DNA of 64,000 nt from positions 1 to 64,000 of the forward strand of contig CAWFGU010000006.1 in assembly GCA_963815505.1 (NCBI GenBank), written 5' to 3'. The DNA is from CAXBBB01 sp963815505. GTDB lineage: Bacteria; Bacteroidota; Rhodothermia; Rhodothermales; BA12. The position numbers were made by a program, and so were the translations under genes. The notes beneath the pieces were generated by a model. The model saw only the letters and a program-made list of their open reading frames with translations. It was not told the DNA's origin and did not search any database. This document shows positions 17,807-26,181 of the stretch, in pieces; position 1 is the first letter of the stretch; every line of letters starts with the position of its first letter.

Positions 17807-17969
17807 CAGGATAGGCTCGCGACCAGCCAGTTCGGGTGGAGGCGTTCCAGCACCGGAGCAATAGAGGTTGCGACTCGGATCTACGATACAGGTGGTTTAA
17901 ACTGATGTGACCAAAGTTATGCCTCAAGAGAATAACTTCGACAACTTCGCTCTTTTGACTACCGACCAT

Positions 17970-19172
17970 ATGCCCACACTCACCTTTCCCAACACCGACG
18001 GCACCGACCTAGCCGCTCGAATAGACCTGCCTGCCGAAGGGACGCCCCGCGCGTGGGCGCTGTTCGCACACTGCTTCACCTGCACCAAGAACCTGCGCGC
18101 GGCAACCGAGATCGCGCGCAGCCTGACGGCAGCGGGGTTCGGCGTGCTGCGCTTCGACTTTACCGGGCTGGGCGAGAGCGAGGGCGAGTTTGCCGAGACG
18201 ACGTTCTCGAGCAACGTCGCCGATTTGGTCGCCGCTGCGAAGTTTCTAGAGCGCGAGTATCGGGCGCCGAGCCTCCTCGTCGGTCACTCGCTGGGAGGTG
18301 CGGCCGTCCTAATGGCGGCTCCGCTCATCGACAGCGTCAATGCTGTCGCTACCGTCGGCGCGCCGTTCGACCCGGCTCATGTGCAGCACCTGCTCGAAGA
18401 TGGGCTAGACGAAATCGCTCATGCAGGCGAAGCCACCGTTCGCATCGGCGGACGGCCATTTCGCGTCAAACGGCAGTTTATCGAGGACTTGCAAGCGCTC
18501 GACGCCAGGAGTTATCTCGCCTCGCTCGACACCGCGCTTCTCGTACTCCACGCCCCTAGCGACGCAACCGTCTCAGTCGAAAACGCGCGGCTGATCTTCG
18601 ACTCGGCGCGCCACCCCAAGAGCTTCGTCTCGCTCGACACCGCCGATCATCTGCTTTCCAAACCCGAGGACGCCCGCTATGCTGGGCAGGTCATCGCCGG
18701 GTGGGCGAGCCGCTACGTCGATCTATCGGAAGCCGAGCCTGCTCCAGAAGGACACGACCATGTCGTCACGCACACGCGGCAGGGGTTCCGTACCGAGGTC
18801 ACGGCGGGACGCCACACATGGGTCGCAGACGAACCAGCGAGCGTCGGCGGCGAAGACCTGGGCGCAACGCCGTATCAACTCCTTGCCGCCGCACTGGGCA
18901 CCTGCACGGGCATGACGCTGCGCATGTACGCCGATCACAAAAAGTGGGCGCTCGATGGCGTTCGTGTGACGGTCCAGCACGAGAAGAAGCATTCCGACGA
19001 TTGCCACGACTGCGCGGACAAAGACATCAAGCTCGACCACCTCACGCGCAGCATCGCTGTCGAAGGCGACTTGGACGCCAAGCAACGCGCGCGCCTACTC
19101 GAAATCGCCGACAAGTGCCCCGTCCACCGAACGCTCGAAAGCGAGATCGTGATCGTCACTGAGGCGGCGTAG
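17970..19172 (+). CDS. Alpha/beta hydrolase fused to an OsmC/Ohr-family domain
   Basis: 400 residues from ATG 17970 (MPTLTFPNTDGTDLAARID). Residues ~1-255 form an alpha/beta hydrolase: oxyanion region LFAHCFTCTKNLRAA, nucleophile elbow LLVGHSLGGAAVLMA, Asp in VLHAPSDATVS, and His in LDTADHLLSK. Residues ~265-400 form an OsmC domain with two redox cysteines, in GTCTGMTLRMYADHKKW and ADKCPVHRTLESEI, plus a HSDDCHDCADKD insertion. OsmC domains reduce organic hydroperoxides through the Cys pair. The fused architecture is a known bifunctional family; the hydrolase substrate is unknown. An internal 100-bp segment is duplicated at 16571. Confidence 0.93.
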   Translation: MPTLTFPNTDGTDLAARIDLPAEGTPRAWALFAHCFTCTKNLRAATEIARSLTAAGFGVLRFDFTGLGESEGEFAETTFSSNVADLVAAAKFLEREYRAPSLLVGHSLGGAAVLMAAPLIDSVNAVATVGAPFDPAHVQHLLEDGLDEIAHAGEATVRIGGRPFRVKRQFIEDLQALDARSYLASLDTALLVLHAPSDATVSVENARLIFDSARHPKSFVSLDTADHLLSKPEDARYAGQVIAGWASRYVDLSEAEPAPEGHDHVVTHTRQGFRTEVTAGRHTWVADEPASVGGEDLGATPYQLLAAALGTCTGMTLRMYADHKKWALDGVRVTVQHEKKHSDDCHDCADKDIKLDHLTRSIAVEGDLDAKQRARLLEIADKCPVHRTLESEIVIVTEAA

Positions 19173-19237
19173 CACGGCGAGAGTGGGACATGCGTCTGGT
19201 GTGGTGTGGCGTGCGTGCTTCGTCCGCGTGGACTCTC

Positions 19238-20197
19238 TTACTTCGACAACCAAACGCAGGCCTTGTCGACGGCTTGTGCAATCTGCGTGTCCGTCGCCCC
19301 GTCGTACAGATAGTCTGCGCGAAACGGACCAATCGTACGGATGAGCACTTCGCATCCGGCGTGCCGACGCGCTAATTCCCCTTCTTCCCCACCGAGCGGA
19401 TAGACCGTGTCGAATGCGTCGCGGAAGGCGGAGGCAGCGGACGAGCCGAGCGTGTGGGCGAGCATCCACAAGTGGGCGCGCAGATGGCCCACGTCCTGGG
19501 CTGGGCGGCCAAAGTGGACGAACTCCCAGTCGATGATGCGCAGATCATCGCTCGGCAGCACGAGGACCGAGCGCGGCCACAGATCGCCCATCGTGAGGCA
19601 GCGTCCGGGCTGCTCAAAAGCTTCTCCGAGCGCTAGAGCCGAGGCACCGAGCGCGTCGGCGTTGGGGTGACCGAAGTCATGCAGCCAATCCCGGACGCAT
19701 CGGTACTGCACCTGGGAGCGGACGCGCTGAACGTCTGCGTTGTCGAAGTCCGATGCCAGCGCTGCGCTGCCGGTCGTGCGCGCGTGGAGGTCGCGGAGGA
19801 AGCTGGCGATTCGTGCTCCAACACCCTCTGCTTGCTTCGCCTCGGCACGGATGAGCCATCCGTCGAGCGAGGGCGCATCGCCCATGTCTTCCATCAGGAG
19901 CAGGTGCTCTGACTGGTCGACAGCGAGCGGGTAGGGCGGGCGTACGGCGTCCGATGTTAGATCGGCGAGCGGTCCGCCCGGCTCGAACAGCGCGAGTGCT
20001 CGGGCTTCGAGGAGCACGCGGTTCGGCGAGAGGAGTGCGCCCACTGCCTTACCGGGAGCCTGCTTGGCGACGATGCTCCCTCGCTCCGTCCGCACGCGCC
20101 AGACCTCGTTGAGCAGACCACCCGTCAGCACGACAGGTTGGCCGGTAGGCTCGAAGCCGAGAGTAGGGAGCACGGCCAGTAACTGATCCGTCGTCAC
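19238..20197 (-). CDS. Aminoglycoside-phosphotransferase-like small-molecule kinase
   Basis: About 319 residues from GTG 20197, which overlaps the stop of the upstream phosphorylase gene (GTGA). It has a protein-kinase-like (APH/choline kinase/MTR kinase) fold: LTGGLLNEVWRV glycine loop, IVAKQAPG with the Lys, LLLMEDMGD hinge, catalytic loop CLTMGDLWPRSVLV (H of the usual HGD is Met, Asp kept), and metal site RIIDWEFVHFGRPAQDVG. The DWEF...D-G layout recalls methylthioribose kinase. Coupling to a methylthioadenosine-phosphorylase-like gene suggests a nucleoside- or sugar-type substrate. It is the last gene of the 8-gene minus-strand locus and convergent to the hydrolase-OsmC gene. Confidence 0.8.
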   Translation of the reverse strand: MTTDQLLAVLPTLGFEPTGQPVVLTGGLLNEVWRVRTERGSIVAKQAPGKAVGALLSPNRVLLEARALALFEPGGPLADLTSDAVRPPYPLAVDQSEHLLLMEDMGDAPSLDGWLIRAEAKQAEGVGARIASFLRDLHARTTGSAALASDFDNADVQRVRSQVQYRCVRDWLHDFGHPNADALGASALALGEAFEQPGRCLTMGDLWPRSVLVLPSDDLRIIDWEFVHFGRPAQDVGHLRAHLWMLAHTLGSSAASAFRDAFDTVYPLGGEEGELARRHAGCEVLIRTIGPFRADYLYDGATDTQIAQAVDKACVWLSK

Positions 20198-21012
20198 GAC
20201 CCGTTTGCGTCGAAGCGATACAGGTGATTGCCGAATGCAACAGGTTTGGCGTGCCGTAAAAAGGCTTCGACGACGCGCTCCATCGCCTCGCGCGAACTGT
20301 CGAGCGTTTGCGTGACTCCGCCGGATTTCGGGTTTTCGCGTCCGGGAACGGAGTACTTGTGCCCGACCACCAGCCCGGAGCATGGGATCTCCAGCTCATT
20401 CGCTAGCACGACTTCGGGCGCCAGCGTCATTGAGTTCACCTGTCCGCCGAGCAGCTGCCACATTCGATTTTCTGCCGCCGTTTTGCCCCTCGGTCCGCCC
20501 GCATAGGCAAACACTACTTCGCGTGCTCCAATGGGAGCACCGGCTTCACGTGCGATCTCCACCACGTGCTCAGACAGTGCGTACGAGAACAGTCCCTCAT
20601 TCAGGACCAGATGCCCATGCTCCGGAGACGAACGCTCGAACATCGTGCACGTTGACCCATCGGGGAGGCGGTTGTCGAGCATCATCAGATCGCCGAGAAG
20701 CAGGGGCTCGAACAGCGGCAACTCGCCGTCCATCACGCCAACGCTACTCGTCACCAGTAGCGCACCCACGCCCACCTCGCGCAGTGCCCACGCCTGTGCC
20801 CTGTAGTCGATCTGGTTGGGCAGCAGACGATGCGGCTGTCCGTGGCGAAACAGAGCGTATGCCGGGCGCTCAGTTTGGACTTTGTACAGCCGCTGCACGC
20901 CCCACGGCGTATCGATGTCGACCGGCGCCATCGCCAAGCCGCCCGGACGCCCCATGCGATAGGCGCTGCCCAAGATGACGCCGACGGCTTCTCGTGATTC
21001 GGACTTCGCCAC
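20194..21012 (-). CDS. MTAP/PNP-family nucleoside phosphorylase, atypical base site
   Basis: About 272 residues from GTG 21012; the start follows the upstream stop with a 1-bp gap. Core motifs of the 5'-methylthioadenosine/purine-nucleoside phosphorylase family are visible: VGVILGSAYRMGRPG (phosphate loop region), RHGQPHRLLPNQIDYRAQAW, ALREVGVGALLVTSSVGVM, and MTLAPEVVLANELEIPCSGL. After that segment, where MTAP has the base-contacting T-N-Y-D, this protein reads VVGHKYSVPG. The predicted reaction is phosphorolysis of an N-glycosidic bond, giving a sugar 1-phosphate. The altered base site means the substrate may not be methylthioadenosine. It sits between a GATase-like gene and a kinase with overlapping codons. 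Confidence 0.75.
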   Translation of the reverse strand: MAKSESREAVGVILGSAYRMGRPGGLAMAPVDIDTPWGVQRLYKVQTERPAYALFRHGQPHRLLPNQIDYRAQAWALREVGVGALLVTSSVGVMDGELPLFEPLLLGDLMMLDNRLPDGSTCTMFERSSPEHGHLVLNEGLFSYALSEHVVEIAREAGAPIGAREVVFAYAGGPRGKTAAENRMWQLLGGQVNSMTLAPEVVLANELEIPCSGLVVGHKYSVPGRENPKSGGVTQTLDSSREAMERVVEAFLRHAKPVAFGNHLYRFDANGS

Positions 21013-21013
21013 G

Positions 21014-21697
21014 TCAGACGAGGACCGGCAAGGCTTCGAGCCCCACACCGTACGCATTGTCGTCGACACGGAATTTGCCTTCGGGCTCGACGCCGCACAA
21101 CCACTTGGTCAAGCTGTCGCAAAAGTGGTCGAGGTGGGCGACCTGCTGGATGCCGTGCTCGACGATGGGGTCGAGCGTCGATGCGAACAGGACTCCACCG
21201 TAGTGGTCGGTCTGCCACGTAATCGGCTCGCCCTGAGCGTTGCGCTGGATCACGTCGGCGCCTTCGGGGATGCGCGTGTAGATGCCGTGTACGTGCCAGC
21301 AGGCGTGGCGGGGTGTCAGTCCGCGGAAGACCGGGTGCGCGTGATCGGTCTGCGAAACGGGCGGGTTCCACGGGTCGTCGACCCACCAGTAGTTGTTGAC
21401 CGGTCGATCTTCCCACTGCGCGTCGAGCCAATCGGGGTCCGAGTCGCCGAAGATGGCGATCTTCTTGCCTTGGGCGAGAAAGCGGTACAGCACCTCTTTG
21501 CGCTCGGTCAGAACCTGTTGATTCGACTGGAACGGGATCACCAGCGCGTCGAGGTTGGCGACGGCGTCGTCCGTCAGTGCGTGGACGTAAATCAGACGAT
21601 AGAGGTCGCGGTATTTGGGCGCCGTCGCAAACGCGTACTGGCTCCAGACGCCGTTGAAAATCAGGCCGATGCGAGGCGAGGCGGGCAGTTCAGACAT
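21014..21697 (-). CDS. GATase1/ThuA-like protein B
   Basis: 227 residues from ATG 21697, which overlaps the end of the upstream gene by 8 bp. It has a Rossmann-like class-I glutamine-amidotransferase/ThuA fold: LDALVIPFQSNQQVLTERKE, a FLAQGKKIAIFGDSDPDWLD strand-turn, NNYWWVDDPWNPPVSQTDH, a CWHVHGIYTRIPEGADVI segment, and GGVLFASTLDPIVEHGI near the C-terminus. It shares this succession of motifs with its neighbour at 21690-22406, so the two are paralogues. No nucleophilic Cys in the usual GxCxG elbow was found, so glutaminase activity is unlikely. Role is unknown; tight coupling suggests work with the phosphorylase. Confidence 0.6.
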   Translation of the reverse strand: MSELPASPRIGLIFNGVWSQYAFATAPKYRDLYRLIYVHALTDDAVANLDALVIPFQSNQQVLTERKEVLYRFLAQGKKIAIFGDSDPDWLDAQWEDRPVNNYWWVDDPWNPPVSQTDHAHPVFRGLTPRHACWHVHGIYTRIPEGADVIQRNAQGEPITWQTDHYGGVLFASTLDPIVEHGIQQVAHLDHFCDSLTKWLCGVEPEGKFRVDDNAYGVGLEALPVLV

Positions 21698-22406
21698 GAG
21701 CCGGTGCGGATTGGAGGGGTGCAGTGGAATGAGAATTGGCTTCGACGAGCGAGACCATGTTGCGGTAAAGCGTGAGCAGTGCGCTGTACGTTTCGGCGGC
21801 GATGTCTTCGGTCTCTGTCGTCTCCGAGGCATGAGCGTAACGCTCGGCGGCGCTGGGGGCAGGATCCTCACTCTGGGCAAAATCGCCCAGCGGACCGGAC
21901 GCCGTCAGCACGATGCGACCGTTCGTCGTCGACTCATCAAGGACGACGATGGGACGGTTCCACGTGTCGGCCAGAATCACGTCGGCGTTGGGTGACGCGT
22001 CGATGTAGCCGACCGACCACCAGCCACTGATGCCGTGGTTGAACTGCAAATCGTCGAGCCGGACGCCGTCCATCAGGCGGTGGCGGTCGGTCGGGACGTG
22101 GTAGCGCACGTCGCGCGAGGGTTTCGAGTTGTCCATCCGCCACTGATTGCCGGGCACCCAGTCGGTAAACCAACCATCGAAGCAGAACAGCGTCCCTCCC
22201 GCATCCAGGAAGTCACGGACCGTCTGTTTGATCGCTAGCATCGCAACGTGATCGCAGCCGTTGGGGACCACGAGCAGGTCGGCCCCTGTCAGGTCGACTG
22301 AAAAGTCGGGGGTAACGTGCGCGAATCGGTAGCAGACGCGGTCGTTCGAGGCGAACATGCGGTCCAGCCCGATGATGGCATTGGAGATGACGACGGCGTC
22401 GAGCAT
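21690..22406 (-). CDS. GATase1/ThuA-like protein A
   Basis: 238 residues, ATG 22406 (MLDAVVISNAIIGLDRMFAS). The fold pattern is GADLLVVPNGCDHVAMLAIK, FLDAGGTLFCFDGWFTDWVP, HRLMDGVRLDDLQFNHGISG, SPNADVILADTW and GRIVLTASGPLGDFAQ. The same order of motifs appears in protein B. The Cys in PNGCDH sits where amidotransferases have their elbow, but the surrounding G-x-C-x-G is not conserved. It begins 23 bp after the ABC ATPase stop, so it is part of the transporter operon. It is possibly a ligand-binding or hydrolase partner; function is not known. Confidence 0.6.
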   Translation of the reverse strand: MLDAVVISNAIIGLDRMFASNDRVCYRFAHVTPDFSVDLTGADLLVVPNGCDHVAMLAIKQTVRDFLDAGGTLFCFDGWFTDWVPGNQWRMDNSKPSRDVRYHVPTDRHRLMDGVRLDDLQFNHGISGWWSVGYIDASPNADVILADTWNRPIVVLDESTTNGRIVLTASGPLGDFAQSEDPAPSAAERYAHASETTETEDIAAETYSALLTLYRNMVSLVEANSHSTAPLQSAPAHV

Positions 22407-22429
22407 AGGGGCGGTGTGGGCGAGTCGGA

Positions 22430-23179
22430 TCAGTCTACTATCGCGGCATCGGCGATGCCTTCCCAGAACCGTAACTCATCACTCACGCCCGTCGCCGGAT
22501 CGGCCACGAACGCCTCACGGCTCGGATACTGCGCCAGTTTGCCCTTGATCATCAGCCCAAATGCGTCGCCGACGCGGAGGGCCTCCTTGAGATCGTGCGT
22601 GACGAAAAGAGCTGTCAGCCCTTGCTCTGCGGCTATGCGGGCATAGAGATCTTGCATCGTCGCTCGCGTCTCCACGTCGAGTTTGCCAAACGGCTCGTCG
22701 AGCAGCAGCAGGTCGGGGTGTGCCGTTACGGCTCGCCCGAACGCGACGCGCTGCTGCTGCCCGCCACTCAGTTGATCCGGTTTTTTATGCGCGTGCTCGG
22801 CGACCTCGAGGTCGCCGAGCAGCGCTTGAGCCCGCTCCTCGGCGTCCCTCTCCCCTCTCAGCCGCGCAGCAAAGGCGACGTTCTCACACGCTGAGAGGTG
22901 GGGAAACAGCAGCGGCTCCTGGCTTAGATAGACGACGCCCCGCTTGTGCGGAGGCAGCCCGTCAAGCGATCGCCCACCGACGACTATCCGCCCAGCGTCT
23001 GCCGACTCCAGCCCGGCCAGGATTTTGAGCAGCGTCGTCTTGCCGCTACCGCTTCGTCCCAACACCGCTAGCGTCTGATGCTCGTCCACGCGCACGTCGC
23101 ACCCACGCAGCACGTCTTCGGACGCGTAGCGCTTGGAGATTCCGTCGACGGCGACGAAGGAGGAGAAGTCAGCGATCAT
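22430..23179 (-). CDS. ABC transporter ATP-binding protein (YnjD-like)
   Basis: 249 residues. Walker A LGRSGSGKTTLLKIL, Q-loop VYLSQEPLLFP, signature DQLSGGQQQRVAFGRA, Walker B DLLLLDEPFGKLD and switch His FVTHD are all intact. The type is the importer ATPase of the molybdate/iron/thiamine-like group, matching the two upstream single permeases. It energises uptake of the ligand captured by the binding lipoprotein at 24944. It lies 15 bp after the second permease and 23 bp before the GATase-like gene. Confidence 0.92.
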   Translation of the reverse strand: MIADFSSFVAVDGISKRYASEDVLRGCDVRVDEHQTLAVLGRSGSGKTTLLKILAGLESADAGRIVVGGRSLDGLPPHKRGVVYLSQEPLLFPHLSACENVAFAARLRGERDAEERAQALLGDLEVAEHAHKKPDQLSGGQQQRVAFGRAVTAHPDLLLLDEPFGKLDVETRATMQDLYARIAAEQGLTALFVTHDLKEALRVGDAFGLMIKGKLAQYPSREAFVADPATGVSDELRFWEGIADAAIVD

Positions 23180-23194
23180 GCCAAAGGATACGAG

Positions 23195-23968
23195 CTACAT
23201 GTTGCCCCGAAACACGAAGCGACGGTTGAACCACAGCAGCAACGCGGGCGGGCCGACGAGCAGGCACGCGGCGACGGCAGCGTAGTACGGATTAGCCTCG
23301 TTAAGGTAAAAGAAGATGCGGACCGTCAGCGTCTGCACCTTGCCCTGGCCGATCAGGACCGTCAGCCCGTACTGAAACCACGACAGCAAAAAGGACTGGA
23401 CGAAGCAGACGACGGCGAGTGGACGAGCCTGGGGCCAAACGACGCGCGTCAACACCTGCCACGCGCGCGCGCCCAACGTCCGAGCGGCAGCCTCTTGCTG
23501 GGCGATGCGGCGGCTCCAGAAGGCGGTAAAAAAAACGGTCGCAAACCCCAACGCCAGCGTCAGGTGGCTCAGCGCGACGCCTGCCCACGTGCCCGCCAGC
23601 CCCATCCGCAGGTACAGCGCGAGCAGGCACACGCCGACCAGAACAGGCGACATCAGATACGGTACGTAGGCCAAAAACAGCAGCGGCGCTCCGGCTCGGC
23701 TGTACGCGACCAACCGCGCTGCCGCAAATCCGCCAACCGTCGACACCAATCCAACCACCAAAGCCAAAACGGTCGACACGCCCAGCGCTCGGGGGAGATC
23801 GCCGCTGAGCAGTTCGGCCCAACGTCCGAGCGAGAGCGCGTCGGGCAGCAGGCTGGCGGGCGCCCAGCGCGTGACGAGCGAGTAGCCGACGAGGACGACG
23901 AAGGGAAACACGCAGCAGAGCGCGACGAATGCCGCTGCCCACTTTCGCTGGGAGACGGACCGCGTCAT
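23195..23968 (-). CDS. ABC transporter permease 2 (YnjC-like half)
   Basis: 257 residues from ATG 23968, overlapping the stop of permease 1 by 4 bp (ATGA). Six hydrophobic segments are visible. The EAA loop conserved in importer permeases is AARTLGARAWQVLTRVVWPQ. The C-terminus LLWFNRRFVFRGNM is cytoplasmic. YnjC in enterobacteria is one fused permease; here it is split into two genes. Together with permease 1 it forms the channel of the uptake system encoded in this operon. Confidence 0.87.
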   Translation of the reverse strand: MTRSVSQRKWAAAFVALCCVFPFVVLVGYSLVTRWAPASLLPDALSLGRWAELLSGDLPRALGVSTVLALVVGLVSTVGGFAAARLVAYSRAGAPLLFLAYVPYLMSPVLVGVCLLALYLRMGLAGTWAGVALSHLTLALGFATVFFTAFWSRRIAQQEAAARTLGARAWQVLTRVVWPQARPLAVVCFVQSFLLSWFQYGLTVLIGQGKVQTLTVRIFFYLNEANPYYAAVAACLLVGPPALLLWFNRRFVFRGNM

Positions 23969-24813
23969 GCCGCCACCCGCATTCGGCGAAACACCAGCCC
24001 GAGCACACCGACGACCAGTCCTGTATAGAGGAGTGCGATGGCGAACGCTTCGGGTTTCTGGCTCAGATCGAAGAGCGCGAACTTGCGCATGACGAGGACC
24101 GATAGCATCTGCGGACTCTGCCGGTCGAGCAGCAGCGGCGCCTCGTACGCACCCAGCACGACGACGAAGAGCAGCAGCACGTTCGGTCCGGCCTGCCTGA
24201 GCAAAAGCGGAACCGACACGCGCCACGTCGCCTGCCGAGCGCTCGCGCCCAGCGTCCGCGCTACGTTAGCCAGATCACCGACGCGTTCCTGGGCGTGGAT
24301 CTCGGCGAAGAGTAGCAGGAAAAACGGTACGGCCAATCCGACGTGCGCCACGATCAGCCCGATGCCTGCCGAGTCGTAGACCATCGCCGGAAGCCCCTCC
24401 CCCGCTTCGAGCCCGCCCATCGCTCGGACGACGCGCGCCAGCGTCCCGAACGGAGCCAGCAGTTGCAGTACCAGAAACGCCGATACCGTCGACGGGATCG
24501 CAAGCGGGAGGTAGAGGAACGCCCCCAGCCGCCCACCCGCAATCGAGTGGTGTAGCCACAACCCCAGTGGAAGCGCGATGGCCAGCGTGATTGCGACGGA
24601 TGCCCCTGCCACATACGCGCTCCACCCGACCGACTGCCAAAACACACTACCGCTCAGCAGACTGGCCCAATGGCGCACCGTACCCCCATCGGCCAACAAA
24701 CCGACTGCTTCGACACTGTACAGTCCGGCGTACACAAGGCTGGCCGCAACCGGTATCAGCGCCACGGTTGCCAGCAGCGCATAGCCGCTCCACCCTAGCC
24801 AATCCCGCGTCAT
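23965..24813 (-). CDS. ABC transporter permease 1 (YnjC-like half)
   Basis: 282 residues from ATG 24813 (MTRDWLGWSGYALLATVALI); the frame upstream of this is the palindromic repeat and is not coding. Six transmembrane segments, with the EAA-type loop VARTLGASARQATWRVSVPL. The helix WHHS..LGAFLYLPLAIPS corresponds to the core of binding-protein-dependent permeases. It is separated from the binding-protein gene by 130 bp holding an inverted repeat, and coupled to permease 2 by a 4-bp overlap. Confidence 0.87.
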   Translation of the reverse strand: MTRDWLGWSGYALLATVALIPVAASLVYAGLYSVEAVGLLADGGTVRHWASLLSGSVFWQSVGWSAYVAGASVAITLAIALPLGLWLHHSIAGGRLGAFLYLPLAIPSTVSAFLVLQLLAPFGTLARVVRAMGGLEAGEGLPAMVYDSAGIGLIVAHVGLAVPFFLLLFAEIHAQERVGDLANVARTLGASARQATWRVSVPLLLRQAGPNVLLLFVVVLGAYEAPLLLDRQSPQMLSVLVMRKFALFDLSQKPEAFAIALLYTGLVVGVLGLVFRRMRVAA

Positions 24814-24841
24814 CGCTGATCGCTGGACATGGCCACACCCC

Positions 24842-24920
24842 CGTAGGGGCGACCCGTGGGTCGCCCTCGTTTGCCGCAACGATGGCGTTTGTCCAGGGCG
24901 ACCCACGGGTCGCCCCTACG
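24842..24920. repeat. Large intercistronic inverted repeat (REP-like)
   Basis: Arms 24842-24867 and 24895-24920 are exact reverse complements (26 bp) around a 27-nt loop. Each arm contains its own smaller palindrome (GGCGACCCGTGGGTCGCC). The unit GTAGGGGCGACCCGTGGGTC is of the kind dispersed in many genomes as a repetitive extragenic palindrome. It lies between the binding-protein stop and the first permease start. The resulting hairpin could protect the upstream mRNA and lower expression of the permeases, as known for malE-malF. Confidence 0.85.
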
Positions 24921-24943
24921 AAAGATCGGAAACGGACGCCCAA

Positions 24944-26164
24944 TCATCGTTCGATCACGCGTTCGCGGAAGTCGCGTTCGATACGGATGGTGTATTCGGG
25001 GGCTAGTTCGGGGACGGCACGGTCGGCGATGGACGCGCGCGACGGCGCATACTGACGACCTGGGGCACTTTGGAACCGGTCGCGCCAGTCAACGGGCAGT
25101 TTGTCCAGGCTCAGAATGGACCCGTCGCCCCAGACTGCAGGGTCGAGTTTGCGTAGTTGGGCGGCAGGCGACTGGAGGAAGGCGATGGCGACGAGGGCGG
25201 CGGCTTTGTCGCTGGCTAGGTGCGGGATTCCGAGGTAATGGCTGTTCTGAATCAGCCCCCAATCGGGTACGTAAGCGCGAGCCGTTTGAGAAAAGAGACC
25301 CTGGGCGACTTTGTTGTCGACTTCGGAGTCGTTGTAGCTCATCGTAAAATCGACTTCGCCGGACGCGAACAACTGGTGCAGTTGGGCCACGCCTGCCGGG
25401 TACGTCTCGCCCATCTTCCAGAGGTAGGGTTTGAGGCTGTCGACGTAGGCGATCAGCCCGTCGATAGCGGGTTGGTAGCGGGCTTCGTCGAAGTCGCCTG
25501 CGAGCGCGCCCGATCCTCCGGCGATGTCGGTGAAGAGTGATTTGAGGAAGGCGACGCCGGTGAACTGGGCATCCCAGGTGAATCGTCCGGGGTTGGCCTT
25601 GACCCATTCGTAGAGGTCGGCCCGCGTGGTCGGCGGACTCTGGACGCGGTCCCTATCGTAGATCAACGTCATCTGGACGTTGCCCCACGGCGCTTCGTAG
25701 CCGTCGGTCGGCTGCTGGAAATCCCTCCCGATAAAGGGGTTGTCGTAGTCTACGTAGCGGGCGCTGGGTAGATCGGCAGCGAACGGTCCCCACAGCGCGT
25801 CGATGCGGCGGAGTTGGTAAAACGTCTCGCCGTTGATCCAGACCAGGTCGTAGGCACCATCGGCGCGTCCGGCCTCCAGCTCGCCCATCAGGGCCGTCAC
25901 GATCTCGTTGCCCTGCCCCGGCGTCACCCGAAGCTCAACGCCAAACGAGTCGCGCAGGATGGGGGCGACGTAGTCTTTCACGTACGCGTTGATGAGCGGA
26001 TCGCCGCCCCACATCATCCAGTCGAGCGTCTGCCCGCGTGCGTCGGCGAGGACGCTGTCCCACGGGACGGCTGAGAGTCCATCCGAGTAGCGATCGGCGC
26101 GCGGCGCGTCGGGCGAGCAGGCCGAGAACAGCACCAAGCAACCGGCGAGGAGTAGTGACCCCAT
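24944..26164 (-). CDS. ABC transporter substrate-binding lipoprotein (YnjB/COG4134-like)
   Basis: 406 residues from ATG 26164 (MGSLLLAGCLVLFSACSPDA), lipobox FSAC; codons further upstream are in a palindromic element. The mature start SVPWDSVLADARGQTLDWMM then WGGDPLINAYVKDYVAPIL matches the YnjB family, as do YDLVWINGETFYQLRRID and APWGNVQMTLIYD. The fold is that of type II periplasmic binding proteins. YnjB-type ligands are not settled in the literature I know. It would deliver a ligand taken up through the TonB receptor upstream to the two permeases downstream. Confidence 0.85.
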   Translation of the reverse strand: MGSLLLAGCLVLFSACSPDAPRADRYSDGLSAVPWDSVLADARGQTLDWMMWGGDPLINAYVKDYVAPILRDSFGVELRVTPGQGNEIVTALMGELEAGRADGAYDLVWINGETFYQLRRIDALWGPFAADLPSARYVDYDNPFIGRDFQQPTDGYEAPWGNVQMTLIYDRDRVQSPPTTRADLYEWVKANPGRFTWDAQFTGVAFLKSLFTDIAGGSGALAGDFDEARYQPAIDGLIAYVDSLKPYLWKMGETYPAGVAQLHQLFASGEVDFTMSYNDSEVDNKVAQGLFSQTARAYVPDWGLIQNSHYLGIPHLASDKAAALVAIAFLQSPAAQLRKLDPAVWGDGSILSLDKLPVDWRDRFQSAPGRQYAPSRASIADRAVPELAPEYTIRIERDFRERVIER

Positions 26165-26181
26165 CACCCGTCCCCTCCATC

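Noticed and set aside
19173..19237. Possible terminator between the convergent hydrolase-OsmC and kinase genes
   Set aside because: Only a 6-bp GAGAGT/ACTCTC pairing with a long loop and no T-run.
23078..24028. Plus-strand frame of 316 codons opposite the permease genes
   Set aside because: Low-complexity Gln/Arg/His-rich antisense of membrane-protein genes, no domain pattern.
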